This document shows, one piece after another, positions 21,088 through 34,600 of a stretch of DNA of 64,000 bases (position 1 is its first letter; each line of letters starts with the position of its first letter). Both the position numbers and the translations under genes were made by a program. Origin of the DNA: Nephrocerus scutellatus. Its lineage: Eukaryota; Arthropoda; Insecta; Diptera; Pipunculidae. The notes beneath the pieces were generated by a model. The model had not been told where the DNA came from, ran no database searches, and was given only the letters and a program-made list of their open reading frames with translations. The stretch spans positions 93,871,833-93,935,832 of the forward strand of contig OX352761.1 of assembly GCA_947095585.1 (NCBI GenBank), in the 5' to 3' direction.

Positions 21088-21410
21088 TGGTGGGAAATTT
21101 GTAATACGACTTTACCGATGTTGGTGTCAAATTCATAGTTTCGGGATCGCTGAGATTAATTCTGGCTGTAAGACACACCTAGAAACTCTAGGGGGTGGGT
21201 AGAGTTTGGCATATGACATGACCAATATTAGTGTAGAAGCCATACTTTTCGAGATCGATGAGATAAATTTTGACAGTAACCAGCACCCCTAACACGTGAG
21301 TGGGAATGTATACCGCATTACATGATCGATATTATTGTCGACTCAATAGTTTTTGGGGTCGGTATAAGATAAATTGTGAAAGTAAAACACACCTAGCCCC
21401 TTACGGCCAC
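21088..21410 (+). repeat. Degenerate tandem repeat, three units of about 105 bp (family C)
   Basis: Three diverged units start near 21088, 21190 and 21299. Each has a variant of tcatagtttcgggatcgctgag, then ataaatt..gacagtaa and a cacacctag or cacccctaa word. The same words recur at 61965-62150. Non-coding. Confidence 0.7.
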
Positions 21411-21708
21411 TGACATAACTGAGTATAGATGACGGTCATCCTACGACAACAGTCGCTACAAAATTATTTGCAACTGAGGTAAGTAATTGTAGTGTTTAAT
21501 AAACATCGCTTTAATTTATAAAACGAGTTTGAGTTTTTTTTTTAAAACTCAAAGCTACGTCATTAATACGTAAAAATAATATTTAGTTTATTTATCATTG
21601 TGTCAATATGTATTATACTTCTTTTTTGTAGCGCGAAAAAGTTCGAATTTATTATGTTAAGAATATAAATATAGGGTGGTTCCGCAGGTGGTCTCAAGTA
21701 AGATTTAA
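21411..21708. other. AT-rich spacer
   Basis: No gene or repeat was recognised. It ends with the A that precedes the Helitron start. Confidence 0.4.
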
Positions 21709-22338
21709 TCTTTATATATATAATTCTACTGTACGTGTGTATGTCACTGAACTCCTCCTAAACGGCTGGACCGAGTTGAATGAATTTTTTTGTATGTGTT
21801 TGGGTGACGCCCTGGATGGTTTAGATTCACGAATCAGCCCGGCAGTTGGCGCTGGTATCGTTTTTTTCCGAAAATTCTTATTTATGGAAAGATTTGGCTC
21901 AAATTCACACAATATAATATTTAAATAAAAAGAAAGTCGTTGACAAAATTTAGACCCGATAGGTGGCGCTGGGGTGAAAAATGTAGTTTTTCCTGTATAT
22001 GATCTTCATATAAAGAATATTCGAACAAGTGTACATTTTTTGCCTGTATAAGTGTCGATTCTATAGTTTTCTGGATTGGTGAGTTGGTTAGTTAGTGGGG
22101 TGTAAGTGGGCGTGGCGTCAGTGGACGGGAGGTCAGTGGGATTGGGCAGCCGGGAAACGCGGGTGTAAGTGGGCGTGTCGTCAGTGGGCGGGGGTCAGTG
22201 GGATGGGACAGCCGGGAAATGCCGGGTATTTCTGCTAATACTGATGTGACAAAACAAATAGCTTTTCACAAGTACACAAAACGATCACAAACAAATTTAT
22301 TGAAAGTGGGACAGGACAACGTCTGTCGGGTCAGCTAG
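21709..22338 (+). mobile_element. Non-autonomous Helitron, about 630 bp
   Basis: It begins with TC (tctttatatatataattcta), ends with CTAG, and sits between host A (21708) and T (22339), all standard for Helitrons. Just before the end, gacag and ctgtc form a 5-bp hairpin around 8 bases, seven bases upstream of CTAG. The left end (ctcctaaacggctggaccga) and right end (gacaacgtctgtcgggtcag) match the termini I recall from widespread insect Helitron-like elements. No Rep/helicase coding sequence is present, so movement would need proteins supplied elsewhere. Confidence 0.85.
22100..22226 (+). repeat. Two 63-bp G-rich tandem units inside the Helitron
   Basis: gtgtaagtgggcgtg(g/t)cgtc begins at 22100 and again at 22163. 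Both units continue through a G-rich gtcagtggga stretch to cagccgggaaa. Internal minisatellites are common in non-autonomous Helitrons. Confidence 0.85.
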
Positions 22339-23469
22339 TTTAATATAAACTTTTGTCATTGAAGTTCCTAATTAGGTAAACGATATAGTGATCTTGCATT
22401 AGAACATAAAGACAACCGCAGCTCTCACATATCTCAAAATTTTTCTTAATGTCTTCATTAAATAACAGTAGAAACAACAAAAAACACGATCCGAACAATT
22501 CGAGTCAAAAACAACCTGAAATCCTTGCATGGATCCAGTGAATGTTTCTATATTTAAAACAGCATTAAAAACAATTCGACACAATACACCCACAACACAC
22601 GTCGTAAATTACTTTTACCACCTGGCTGACTGTCTACACGTGCAGACCTCTTATGCTCCAAAGCAATGTGGCACATAAGTTGATGGCAGTAATTCTCTGC
22701 TAAACATCAGCCACAATACAGCTCCGCATTCGATGCGACCTCAATCACGAATCTATTTTCCGTTTGCTATTAGGGATCCGTCAGCGGTTGCCACGGTAGG
22801 TAGTTACTTTTGTAGCGCCTCTCACTGTTAAGGATATAAAATTATTACCTTCTTTGTAAATATCATCGTAGAATTGTATTCACCTAAAAACAACTGGATT
22901 GCACGAAGCTTTTAGATACCACGTATTGCATGCTGCTGCTGAGCCGACTCGTTCGCATGTCGAACATCTATTTCGAAAGGAATCATTTTGATTTTCTATG
23001 GCAGAAGTGTTGAAACCGTATCATTAGAAATGATATTTGATTTTTTTAAGGCGGGTTGTTTGGAATTTTCAATTTTGTATCGTCGTTCTTGGGAATCACT
23101 TTCGTTGGTCGTAATAAAATAGATTTCTCCTTCACTGTATTGAATTACAACTCAACTGCAAACCGCAGTCAGTTTTTAATATGAACTGAAGAAGAAATTT
23201 TTCAATTGCAATTTGTTTGAGAAAATTGTATTAATTGTGGACATCGAGTATTTCCTCTACATCCTTATAAATGAGCTATAATACAGCAAACGTACTTTCC
23301 TGTCATGTTATGCTTATTAGGTGTTATATAACAAGGCTGGTGCGAAGATAATAATTTCGCATCTTGTGAGCAACATATTCGTCAAGGCGTGGAAAGAATT
23401 TCTACCACACAAATTTAAAGCATTAAAGTCGTTTCATACTCTAATGCCGATGGCATCTTTGATTATATT
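22339..23469. other. AT-rich intergenic DNA, no gene recognised
   Basis: No frame carries a recognisable domain. A more GC-balanced stretch at 22600-22830 could be a decayed element, but nothing identifies it. Confidence 0.4.
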
Positions 23470-23762
23470 TTGGATTTGATTACCATGGAAAAATCCTCTA
23501 AATGCACTCAACAGGTACCCCCTCCGGCTAGATCAAAAGCAAACTCAACACATCGAGTAAATTCCGCCCACTACACAATGCACTGCCAAAAAGCGAGGAA
23601 GGCAACAATAGTGACTACGCTACTACTATCACACATCTGGGAGCACAGACAGCAGGCAAACCCTGCCTGCACAAAAGATGACTAACATACGATCATGGCT
23701 AAAGATTATGTCCGTTACTCTCCCATCTAAAGAACTAGATAAGGAGGGCGACGAACTGTGGA

Positions 23763-24122
23763 ATGTTGGCGACAAAGCTAATGAAACGAAATAATTTCAA
23801 ACAACAACAAAAACAAGGGGGCTCGTCAACATATACGCACGCAACAAAAAACAGTACAAGTGCTGACAACGGCAACAACCGAAAAGGGAAAATAACGCAA
23901 AACAAATGCAATCTCAAAACAACAAAAAAAACAAGAGGCTTGTCAACATATGCGCACACAACAAAAACAATACAAGTGCAAGTACACGCAAAGACAATAA
24001 AACGAAAAGAAAACAAAAGACAACAATCAACAACGGACATAACGGAACTCTGGCCAAACCGTGGGAATGAAGCAAGCCAGGTGTTTTCACGGTTTCTACG
24101 ATTTTTTAACCGTTTCAACTGA
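23763..24122 (+). other. Open frame of 119 codons over a 117-bp tandem repeat, doubtful gene
   Basis: The frame encodes a basic, Lys/Thr/Asn/Gln-rich, low-complexity polypeptide with no signal peptide, membrane segment or known domain. It stays open mainly because the DNA is A/C-rich: the minus strand is also open for 141 codons (23735-24160) as a hydrophobic shadow. The underlying 117-bp repeat is a multiple of three, so the protein has two related 39-residue blocks (GGSSTYTHATKN and RGLSTYAHTTKT). I do not assign a function and think non-coding is more likely. An upstream frame at 23470-23685 is equally featureless. Confidence 0.25.
23798..24000 (+). repeat. Diverged 117-bp tandem repeat, A/C-rich
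   Basis: caaacaacaacaaaaacaag at 23798 and its diverged counterpart at 23915 each lead into gtcaacatat(a/g)cgcac(g/a)caa and a acagtacaagtgc or acaatacaagtgc word. The second copy decays after about 23985. Confidence 0.75.
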
Positions 24123-24142
24123 TATAAAAGCTGATATAAAAG
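24123..24142 (+). promoter_or_regulatory. Two TATA-like boxes just upstream of the satellite array
   Basis: tataaaag occurs at 24123-24130 and again at 24135-24142, within a small gatataaaag(ct) duplication. The satellite begins about 50 bases further on, so transcription from here would read into the array on the plus strand. No matching initiator was recognised near +30, and AT-rich DNA produces such words by chance. Confidence 0.3.
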
Positions 24143-26150
24143 GAGGCAAAAATCCAACAAGCGACTTCTTCCTTCTGGACTGAAAATGAACTCGGATATA
24201 CAGACTTTTCTGAAACGTGATGTTGCGAAGTATCCTTCTCACTAATCGGCATACTGGACACACAGACTTTTCTGAAACGTGATCTAGCAAAGTATCCTTG
24301 TCAATAATCGGAATACTGTACAAACAGACTTTTCAGAAACGTGATCTAGCGAAGTATCCCTGTCACTAATCGGCATACTGGACACACAGACTTTTCTGAA
24401 ACGTGATATAGCAAAGTATCCTTGTCACTAATCGGAATACTGGACACACAGACTTTTCTTAAACGTGATCTAGCAAAGTATCCTTGTCACTAATCGGAAC
24501 ACTGGACACACAGACTTTTCTTAAACGTGATCTAGCAAAGTATCCCTGTCACTAATCGGAATACTGGACACACAGACTTTTCTTAAACGTGATCTAGCAA
24601 AGTATCCTTGTCACTAATCGGAATACTGGACTCACAGACTTTTCTGAAACGTGATCTAGTAAAGTATCCTTGTCACTAATCGGAATACTGGACACACAGA
24701 CTTTTCTTAAACGTGATCTAGCAAAGTATCCTTGTCACTAATCGGAATACTGGACACACAGACTTTTCTTAAACGTGATTTAGCAAAGTATCCTTGTCAC
24801 TAATCGAAATACTGGACACACAGACTTTTCTTAAACGTGATCTAGCAAAGTATCCTTGTCACTAATCGGAATACTGGACACACAGACTTTTCTTAAACGT
24901 GATCTAGCAAAGTATCCTTGTCACTAATCGGAATACTGGACACACAGACTTTTCTTAAACGTGATTTAGCAAAGTATCCTTGTCACTAATCGGAATACTG
25001 GACACACAGACTTTTCTTAAACGTGATCTAGCAAAGTATCCTTGTCACTAATCGGAATACTGGACACACAGACTTTTCTGAAACGTGATATAGCAAAGTA
25101 TCTTTGTCACTAGTCGGAATACTGGACACACAGACTTTTCTTAAACGTGATCTAGCAAAGTATCCTTGTCACTAATCGGAATACTGGACACACAGACTTT
25201 TCTTAAACGTGATCTAGCAAAGTATCCTTGTGACTAATCGGAATACTGGACTCACAGACTTTTCTGAAACGTGATCTAGCAAAGTATCCTTGTCACAAAT
25301 CGGAATACTGGACACACAGACTTTTCTTAAACGTGATCTAGCAAAGTATCCTTGTCACTAATCGGAATACTGGACACACAGACTTTTCTTAAACGTGATT
25401 TAGCAAAGTATCCTTGTCACTAATCGGAATACTGGACACACAGACTTTTCTTAAACGTGATCTAGCAAAGTATCCTTGTCACTAATCGGAATACTGGACA
25501 CACAGACTTTTCTTAAACGTGATTTAGCAAAGTATCCTTGTCACTAATCGGAATACTGGACACACAGACTTTTCTTAAACGTGATCTAGCAAAGTATCCT
25601 TGTCATTAATCGGAATACTGGACACACAGACTTTTCTGAAACGTGATCTAGCAAAGTATCTTTGTCACTAATCGGAATACTGGCCACACAGACTTTTCTG
25701 AAACGTGATCTAGCAAAGTATCCCTGTCACTAATCGGAATACTGGACACACAGACTTTTCTTAAACGTGATCTAGCAAAGTATCCTTGTCACTAATCGGA
25801 ATACTGGACACACAGACTTTTCTGAAACGTGATCTAGCAAAGTATCCCTGTCACTAATCGGAATACTGGACACACAGACTTTTCTGAAACGTGATCTAGC
25901 AAAGTATCTTTGTCACTAATCGGAATACTGGACACACAGACTTTTCTGAAACGTGATCTGGCAAAGTATCCTTGTCACTAATCGGAATACTGGAGACACA
26001 GACTTTTCTGAAACGTGATCTAGCAAAGTATCCCTGTCATTAATCGGAATACTGGACACACAGACTTTTCTGAAACGTGATCTAGCAAAGTATCTTTGTC
26101 ACTAATCGGAATACTGGACACACAGACTTTTCTGAAACGTGATCTAGCAA

Positions 26151-29100
26151 AGTATGCCTGTCACTAATCGGAATACTGGACACACAGACTTTTCTTAAAC
26201 GTGATCTAGCAAAGTATCCTTGTCACTAATCGGAATACTGGACACACAGACTTTTCTGAAACGTGATCTAGCTAAGTATCCCTGTCACTAATCGGAATAC
26301 TGGACACACAGACTTTTCTTAAACGTTATCTAGCAACGTATCCTTGCCATTAATCGGAATACTGGACACACAGACTTTTCTTAAACGTGATCTAGCAAAG
26401 TATCCTTGTCACTAATCGGAATACTGGACACACAGACTTTTCTTAAACGTGATCTAGCAAAGTATCCTTGTCATTAATCGGAATACTGGACACACAGACT
26501 TTTCTGAAACGTGATCTAGCAAAGTATCTTTGTCACTAATCGGAATACTGGACACACAGACTTTTCTGAAACATGATCTAGCAAAGTATCCCTGTCACTT
26601 ATCGGAATACTGGACACACAGACTTTTCTTAAACGTGATCTAGAAAAGTATCCTTGTCATTAATCGGAATACTGGACACACAGACTTTTCTTAAACGTGA
26701 TCTAGCAAAGTATCCTTGTCACTAATCGGAACACTGGACACACAGACTTTTCTTAAACGTGATCTAGCAAAGTATCCCTGTCACTAATCGGAATACTGGA
26801 CACACAGACTTTTCTTAAACGTGATCTAGCAAAGTATCCCTGTCACTAATCGGAATACTGGACACACAGACTTTTCTTAAACGTGATCTAGCAAAGTATC
26901 CTTGTCACTAGTCACTAATCGGAATACTGGACACACGGACTCTTCTTAAACGTGATCTAGCAAAGTTTCCTTGTCACTAATCGGAATACTGGACACACAG
27001 ACTTTTCTTTAACGTGATCTAGCAAAGTATCCCTGTCACTAATCGGAATACTGGACACACAGACTTTTCTTAAACGTGATCTAGCAAAGTATCCTTGTCA
27101 CTAATCGGAATACTGGACACACAGACTTTTCTTAAACGTGATCTAGCAAAGTATCCTTGTCATTAATCGGAATACTGGACACACAGACTTTTCTTAAACG
27201 TGATCTTGCAAAGTATCCTTGTCACTAATCTGAATACTGGACACACAGACTTTTCTTAAACGTGATCTAGCAAAGTATCCCTGTCACTAATCGGAATACT
27301 GGACACACAGACTTTTCTAAAATGTGATCTAGCAAAGTATCCCTGTCACTAATCGGAATACTGCACACACAGACTTTTCTTGAACGTGATCTAGCAAAGT
27401 GTCCTTGTCATTAATCGGAATACTGGACACACAGACTTTTCTTAAACGTGATCTAGCAAAGTATCCTTGTCACTAATCGGAATACTGGACACACAGACTT
27501 TTCTGAAACGTGATCTAGCAAAGTATCCCTGTCACTAATCGGAATACTGAACACACAGACTTTTCTTAAACGTGATCTAGCAAAGTATCCTTGTCACTAA
27601 TCGGAATACTAGACACACAGACTTTTCTGAAACGTGATCTAGCAAAGTATCCCTGTCACTAATCGGAAGACTGGACACACAGACTTTTCTTAAACGTGAT
27701 TTAGCAAAGTATCCTTGTCACTAATCGGAATACTGGACACACAGACTTTTCTTAAACGTGATCTAGCAAAGTATCCTTGTCATTAATCGGAATACTGGAC
27801 ACACAGACTTTTCTTAAACGTGATCTAGCAAAGTATCCTTGTCACTAATCGGAATACTGGACACACAGACTTTTCTTAAACGTGATCTAGCAAAGTATCC
27901 TTGTCATTAATCGGAATACTGGACACACAGACTTTTCTTAAACGTGATCTAGCAAAGTATCCTTGTCACTAATCGGAATACTGGACACACAGACTTTTCT
28001 GAAACGTGATCTAGCAAAGTATCCTTGTCACTAATCGGAATACTGGACACACAGACTTTTCTTAAACGTGATCTAGCAAAGTATCCTTGTCACTAATCGG
28101 AACACTGGACACACAGACTTTTCTTAAACGTGATCTAGCAAAGTATCCCTGTCACTAATCGGAATACTGGACACACAGACTTTTCTTAAACGTGATCTAG
28201 CAAAGTATCCTTGTCACTAATCGGAATACTGGACTCACAGACTTTTCTGAAACGTGATCTAGCAAAGTATCCTTGTCACTAATCGGAATACTGGACACAC
28301 AGACTTTTCTTAAACGTGATTTAGCAAAGTATCCTTGTCACTAATCGGAATACTGGACACACAGACTTTTCTTAAACGTGATTTAGCAAAGTATCCTTGT
28401 CACTAATCGAAATACTGGACACACAGACTTTTCTTAAACGTGATCTAGCAAAGTATCCTTGTCACTAATCGGAATACTGGACACACAGACTTTTCTTAAA
28501 CGTGATCTAGCAAAGTATCCTTGTCACTAATCGGAATACTGGACACACAGACTTTTCTTAAACGTGATTTAGCAAAGTATCCTTGTCACTAATCGGAATA
28601 CTGGACACACAGACTTTTCTTAAACGTGATCTAGCAAAGTATCCTTGTCACTAATCGGAATACTGGACACACAGACTTTTCTGAAACGTGATCTAGCAAA
28701 GTATCCTTGTCACTAATCGGAATACTGGACACACAGACTTTTCTTAAACGTGATCTAGCAAAGTATCCTTGTCACTAATCGGAACACTGGACACACAGAC
28801 TTTTCTTAAACGTGATCTAGCAAAGTATCCCTGTCACTAATCGGAATACTGGACACACAGACTTTTCTTAAACGTGATCTAGCAAAGTATCCTTGTCACT
28901 AATCGGAATACTGGACTCACAGACTTTTCTGAAACGTGATCTAGCAAAGTATCCTTGTCACTAATCGGAATACTGGACACACAGACTTTTCTTAAACGTG
29001 ATCTAGCAAAGTATCCTTGTCACTAATCGGAATACTGGACACACAGACTTTTCTTAAACGTGATTTAGCAAAGTATCCTTGTCACTAATCGAAATACTGG

Positions 29101-31645
29101 ACACACAGACTTTTCTTAAACGTGATCTAGCAAAGTATCCTTGTCACTAATCGGAATACTGGACACACAGACTTTTCTTAAACGTGATCTAGCAAAGTAT
29201 CCTTGTCACTAATCGGAATACTGGACACACAGACTTTTCTTAAACGTGATTTAGCAAAGTATCCTTGTCACTAATCGGAATACTGGACACACAGACTTTT
29301 CTTAAACGTGATCTAGCAAAGTATCCTTGTCACTAATCGGAATACTGGACACACAGACTTTTCTGAAACGTGATATAGCAAAGTATCTTTGTCACTAGTC
29401 GGAATACTGGACACACAGACTTTTCTTAAACGTGATCTAGCAAAGTATCCTTGTCACTAATCGGAATACTGGACACACAGACTTTTCTTAAACGTGATCT
29501 AGCAAAGTATCCTTGTGACTAATCGGAATACTGGACTTACAGACTTTTCTGAAACGTGATCTAGCAAAGTATCCTTGTCACAAATCGGAATACTGGACAC
29601 ACAGACTTTTCTTAAACGTGATCTAGCAAAGTATCCTTGTCACTAATCGGAATACTGGACACACAGACTTTTCTTAAACGTGATTTAGCAAAGTATCCTT
29701 GTCACTAATCGGAATACTGGACACACAGACTTTTCTTAAACGTGATCTAGCAAAGTATCCTTGTCACTAATCGGAATACTGGACACACAGACTTTTCTTA
29801 AACGTGATTTAGCAAAGTATCCTTGTCACTAATCGGAATACTGGACACACAGACTTTTCTTAAACGTGATCTAGCAAAGTATCCTTGTCATTAATCGGAA
29901 TACTGGACACACAGACTTTTCTGAAACGTGATCTAGCAAAGTATCTTTGTCACTAATCGGAATACTGGACACACAGACTTTTCTGAAACGTGATCTAGCA
30001 AAGTATCTTTGTCACTAATCGGAATACTGGACACACAGACTTTTCTGAAACGTGATCTGGCAAAGTATCCTTGTCACTAATCGGAATACTGGAGACACAG
30101 ACTTTTCTGAAACGTGATCTAGCAAAGTATGCCTGTCACTAATCGGAATACTGGACACACAGACTTTTCTTAAACGTGATCTAGCAAAGTATCCTTGTCA
30201 CTAATCGGAATACTGGACACACAGACTTTTCTGAAACGTGATCTAGCTAAGTATCCCTGTCACTAATCGGAATACTGGACACACAGACTTTTCTTAAACG
30301 TTATCTAGCAACGTATCCGTGTCATTAATCGGAATACTGGACACACAGACTTTTCTTAAACGTGATCTAGCAAAGTATCCTTGTCACTAATCGGAATACT
30401 GGACACACAGACTTTTCTTAAACGTGATCTAGCAAAGTATCCTTGTCATTAATCGGAATACTGGACACACAGACTTTTCTGAAACGTGATCTAGCAAAGT
30501 ATCTTTGTCACTAATCGGAATACTGGACACACAGACTTTTCTGAAACATGATCTAGCAAAGTATCCCTGTCACTTATCGGAATACTGGACACACAGACTT
30601 TTCTTAAACGTGATCTAGAAAAGTATCCTTGTCATTAATCGGAATACTGGACACACAGACTTTTCTTAAACGTGATCTAGCAAAGTATCCTTGTCACTAA
30701 TCGGAACACTGGACACACAGACTTTTCTTAAACGTGATCTAGCAAAGTATCCCTGTCACTAATCGAAATACTGGACACACAGACTTTTCTTAAACGTGAT
30801 CTAGCAAAGTATCCCTGTCACTAATCGGAATACTGGACACACAGACTTTTCTTAAACGTGATCTAGCAAAGTATCCTTGTCACTAGTCACTAATCGGAAT
30901 ACTGGACACACGGACTCTTCTTAAACGTGATCTAGCAAAGTATCCTTGTCACTAATCGGAATACTGGACACACAGACTTTTCTTTAACGTGATCTAGCAA
31001 AGTATCCCTGTCACTAATCGGAATACTGGACACACAGACTTTTCTTAAACGTGATCTAGCAAAGTATCCTTGTCACTAATCGGAATACTGGACACACAGA
31101 CTTTTCTTAAACGTGATCTAGCAAAGTATCCTTGTCATTAATCGGAATACTGGACACACAGACTTTTCTTAAACGTGATCTAGCAAAGTATCCTTGTCAC
31201 TAATCGGAATACTGGACACACAGACTTTTCTTAAACGTGATCTAGCAAAGTATCCCTGTCACTAATCGGAATACTGGACACACAGACTTTTCTAAAATGT
31301 GATCTAGCAAAGTATCCCTGTCACTAATCGGAATACTGCACACACAGACTTTTCTTGAACGTGATCTAGCAAAGTGTCCTTGTCATTAATCGGAATACTG
31401 GACACACAGACTTTTCTTAAACGTGATCTAGCAAAGTATCCTTGTCACTAATCGGAATACTGGACACACAGACTTTTCTGAAACGTGATCTAGCAAAGTA
31501 TCCCTGTCACTAATCGGAATACTGAACACACAGACTTTTCTTAAACGTGATCTAGCAAAGTATCCTTGTCACTAATCGGAATACTAGACACACAGACTTT
31601 TCTGAAACGTGATCTAGCAAAGTATCCCTGTCACTAATCGGAAGA
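26151..31645 (+). repeat. Tandem block duplication inside the satellite, offset 3975 bp
   Basis: Rare variants repeat with the same spacing. agtatgcctg lies at 26151 and 30126, the 7-bp insertion gtcacta after cttgtcacta at 26901 and 30876, ctgcacacac at 27361 and 31336, and ggaagactgg at 27665 and 31640. Every pair is 3975 bp apart, equal to 64 units plus the one 7-bp insertion. Some single units are gained or lost outside these anchors (for instance two units missing near 30110). Confidence 0.9.
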
Positions 31646-34600
31646 CTGGACACACAGACTTTTCTTAAACGTGATTTAGCAAAGTATCCTTGTCACTAAT
31701 CGGAATACTGGACACACAGACTTTTCTTAAACGTGATCTAGCAAAGTATCCTTGTCATTAATCGGAATACTGGACACACAGACTTTTCTTAAACGTGATC
31801 TAGCAAAGTATCCTTGTCACTAATCGGAATACTGGACACACAGACTTTTCTTAAACGTGATCTAGCAAAGTATCCTTGTCATTAATCGGAATACTGGACA
31901 CACAGACTTTTCTTAAACGTGATCTAGCAAAGTATCCTTGTCACTAATCGGAATACTGGACACACAGACTTTTCTTAAACGTGATCTAGCAAAGTATCCC
32001 TGTCACTAATCGGAATACTGGACACACAGACTTTTCTAAAATGTGATCTAGCAAAGTATCCCTGTCACTAATCGGAATACTGCACACACAGACTTTTCTT
32101 GAACGTGATCTAGCAAAATGTCCTTGTCATTAATCGGAATACTGGACACACAGACTTTTCTTAAACGTGATCTAGCAAAGTATCCCTGTCACTAATCGGA
32201 ATACTGGACACACAGACTTTTCTTAAACGTGATCTAGCAAAGTATCCTTGTCACTAATCGGAATACTAGACACACAGACTTTTCTGAAACGTGATCTAGC
32301 AAAGTATCCCTGTCACTAATCGGAAGACTGGACACACAGACTTTTCTTAAACGTGATTTAGCAAAGTATCCTTGTCACTAATCGGAATACTGGACACACA
32401 GACTTTTCTTAAACGTGATCTAGCAAAGTATCCTTGTCATTAATCGGAATACTGGACACACAGACTTTTCTGAAACGTGATCTAGCAAAGTATCTTTGTC
32501 ACTAATCGGAATACTGGACACACAGACTTTTCTGAAACTTGATCTAGCAAAGTATCCCTGTCACTAATCGGAATACTGGACACACAGACTTTTCTGAAAT
32601 GTGATCTAGCAAAGTATCCCTGTCACTAATCGGAATACTGGACACACAGACTTTTCTTAAACGTGATCTAGCAAAGTATCCTTGTCACTAATCGGAATAC
32701 TGGACACACAGACTTTTCTGAAACGTGATCTAGCAAAGTATCCCTGTCACTAATCGGAATACTGGACACACAGACTTTTCTTAAACGTGATCTAGCAAAG
32801 TATCCTTATCACTAATCGGAAAACTGGACACAAACTTTTCTAAAACGTGATCTAGCGAAGTATCCTAATCACTAATCGGAATACTGGACACACAGACTTT
32901 TCTTAAACGTGATCTAGAAAAGTATCCTTGTCACTAATCGGAATACTGGACACACAGACTTTTCTTAAACGTGATTTAGCAAAGTATCCTTGTCACTAAT
33001 CGGAATACTGGACACACAGACTTTTCTTAAACGTGATCTAGCAAAGTATCCTTGTCACCAATCGGAATACTGGACACACAGACTTTTCTTAAACGTGATC
33101 TAGCAAAGTATCCTTGTCACTAATCGGAATACTGGACACACAGACTTTTCTTAAACGTGATTTAGCAAAGTATCCTTGTCACTAATCGGAATACTGGACA
33201 CACAGACTTTTCTTAAACGTGATCTAGCAAAGTATCCTTGTCACTAATCGGAATACTGGACACACAGACTTTTCTGAAACGTGATATAGCAAAGTATCTT
33301 TGTCACTAGTCGGAATACTGGACAAACAGACTTTTCTTAAACGTGATCTAGCAAAGTATCCTTGTCACTAATCGGAATACTGGACAAACAGACTTTTCTT
33401 AAACGTGATCTAGCAAAGTATCCTTGTGACTAATCGGAATACTGGACTCACAGACTTTTCTGAAACGTGATCTAGCAAAGTATCCTTGTCACAAATCGGA
33501 ATACTGGACACACAGACTTTTCTTAAACGTGATCTAGCAAAGTATCTTTGTCACTAATCGGAATACTGGACACACAGACTTTTCTGAAACGTGATTTAGC
33601 AAAGTATCCTTGTCACTAATCGAAATACTGGACACACAGACTTTTCTTAAACGTGATCTAGCAAAGTATCCTTGTCACTAATCGGAATACTGGACACACA
33701 GACTTTTCTTAAACGTGATCTAGCAAAGTATCCTTGTCACTAATCGGAATACTGGACACACAGACTTTTCTTAAACGTGATTTAGCAAAGTATCCTTGTC
33801 ACTAATCGGAATACTGGACACACAGACTTTTCTTAAACGTGATCTAGCAAAGTATCCTTGTCACTAATCGGAATACTGGACACACAGACTTTTCTGAAAC
33901 GTGATATAGCAAAGTATCTTTGTCACTAGTCGGAATACTGGACACACAGACTTTTCTTAAACGTGATCTAGCAAAGTATCCTTGTCACTAATCGGAATAC
34001 TGGACACACAGACTTTTCTTAAACGTGATCTAGCAAAGTATCCTTGTGACTAATCGGAATACTGGACTCACAGACTTTTCTGAAACGTGATCTAGCAAAG
34101 TATCCTTGTCACAAATCGGAATACTGGACACACAGACTTTTCTTAAACGTGATCTAGCAAAGTATCCTTGTCACTAATCGGAATACTGGACACACAGACT
34201 TTTCTTAAACGTGATTTAGCAAAGTATCCTTGTCACTAATCGGAATACTGGACACACAGACTTTTCTTAAACGTGATCTAGCAAAGTATCCTTGTCACTA
34301 ATCGGAATACTGGACACACAGACTTTTCTTAAACGTGATTTAGCAAAGTATCCTTGTCACTAATCGGAATACTGGACACACAGACTTTTCTTAAACGTGA
34401 TCTAGCAAAGTATCCTTGTCATTAATCGAAATACTGGACACACAGACTTTTCTGAAACGTGATCTAGCAAAGTATCTTTGTCACTAATCGGAATACTGGC
34501 CACACAGACTTTTCTGAAACGTGATCTAGCAAAGTATCCCTGTCACTAATCGGAATACTGGACACACAGACTTTTCTTAAACGTGATCTAGCAAAGTATC

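Noticed and set aside
23735..24160. 141-codon hydrophobic minus-strand protein
   Set aside because: It is the complement of an A/C-rich low-complexity stretch; the Phe/Leu/Val/Cys-rich sequence has no domain and no promoter.
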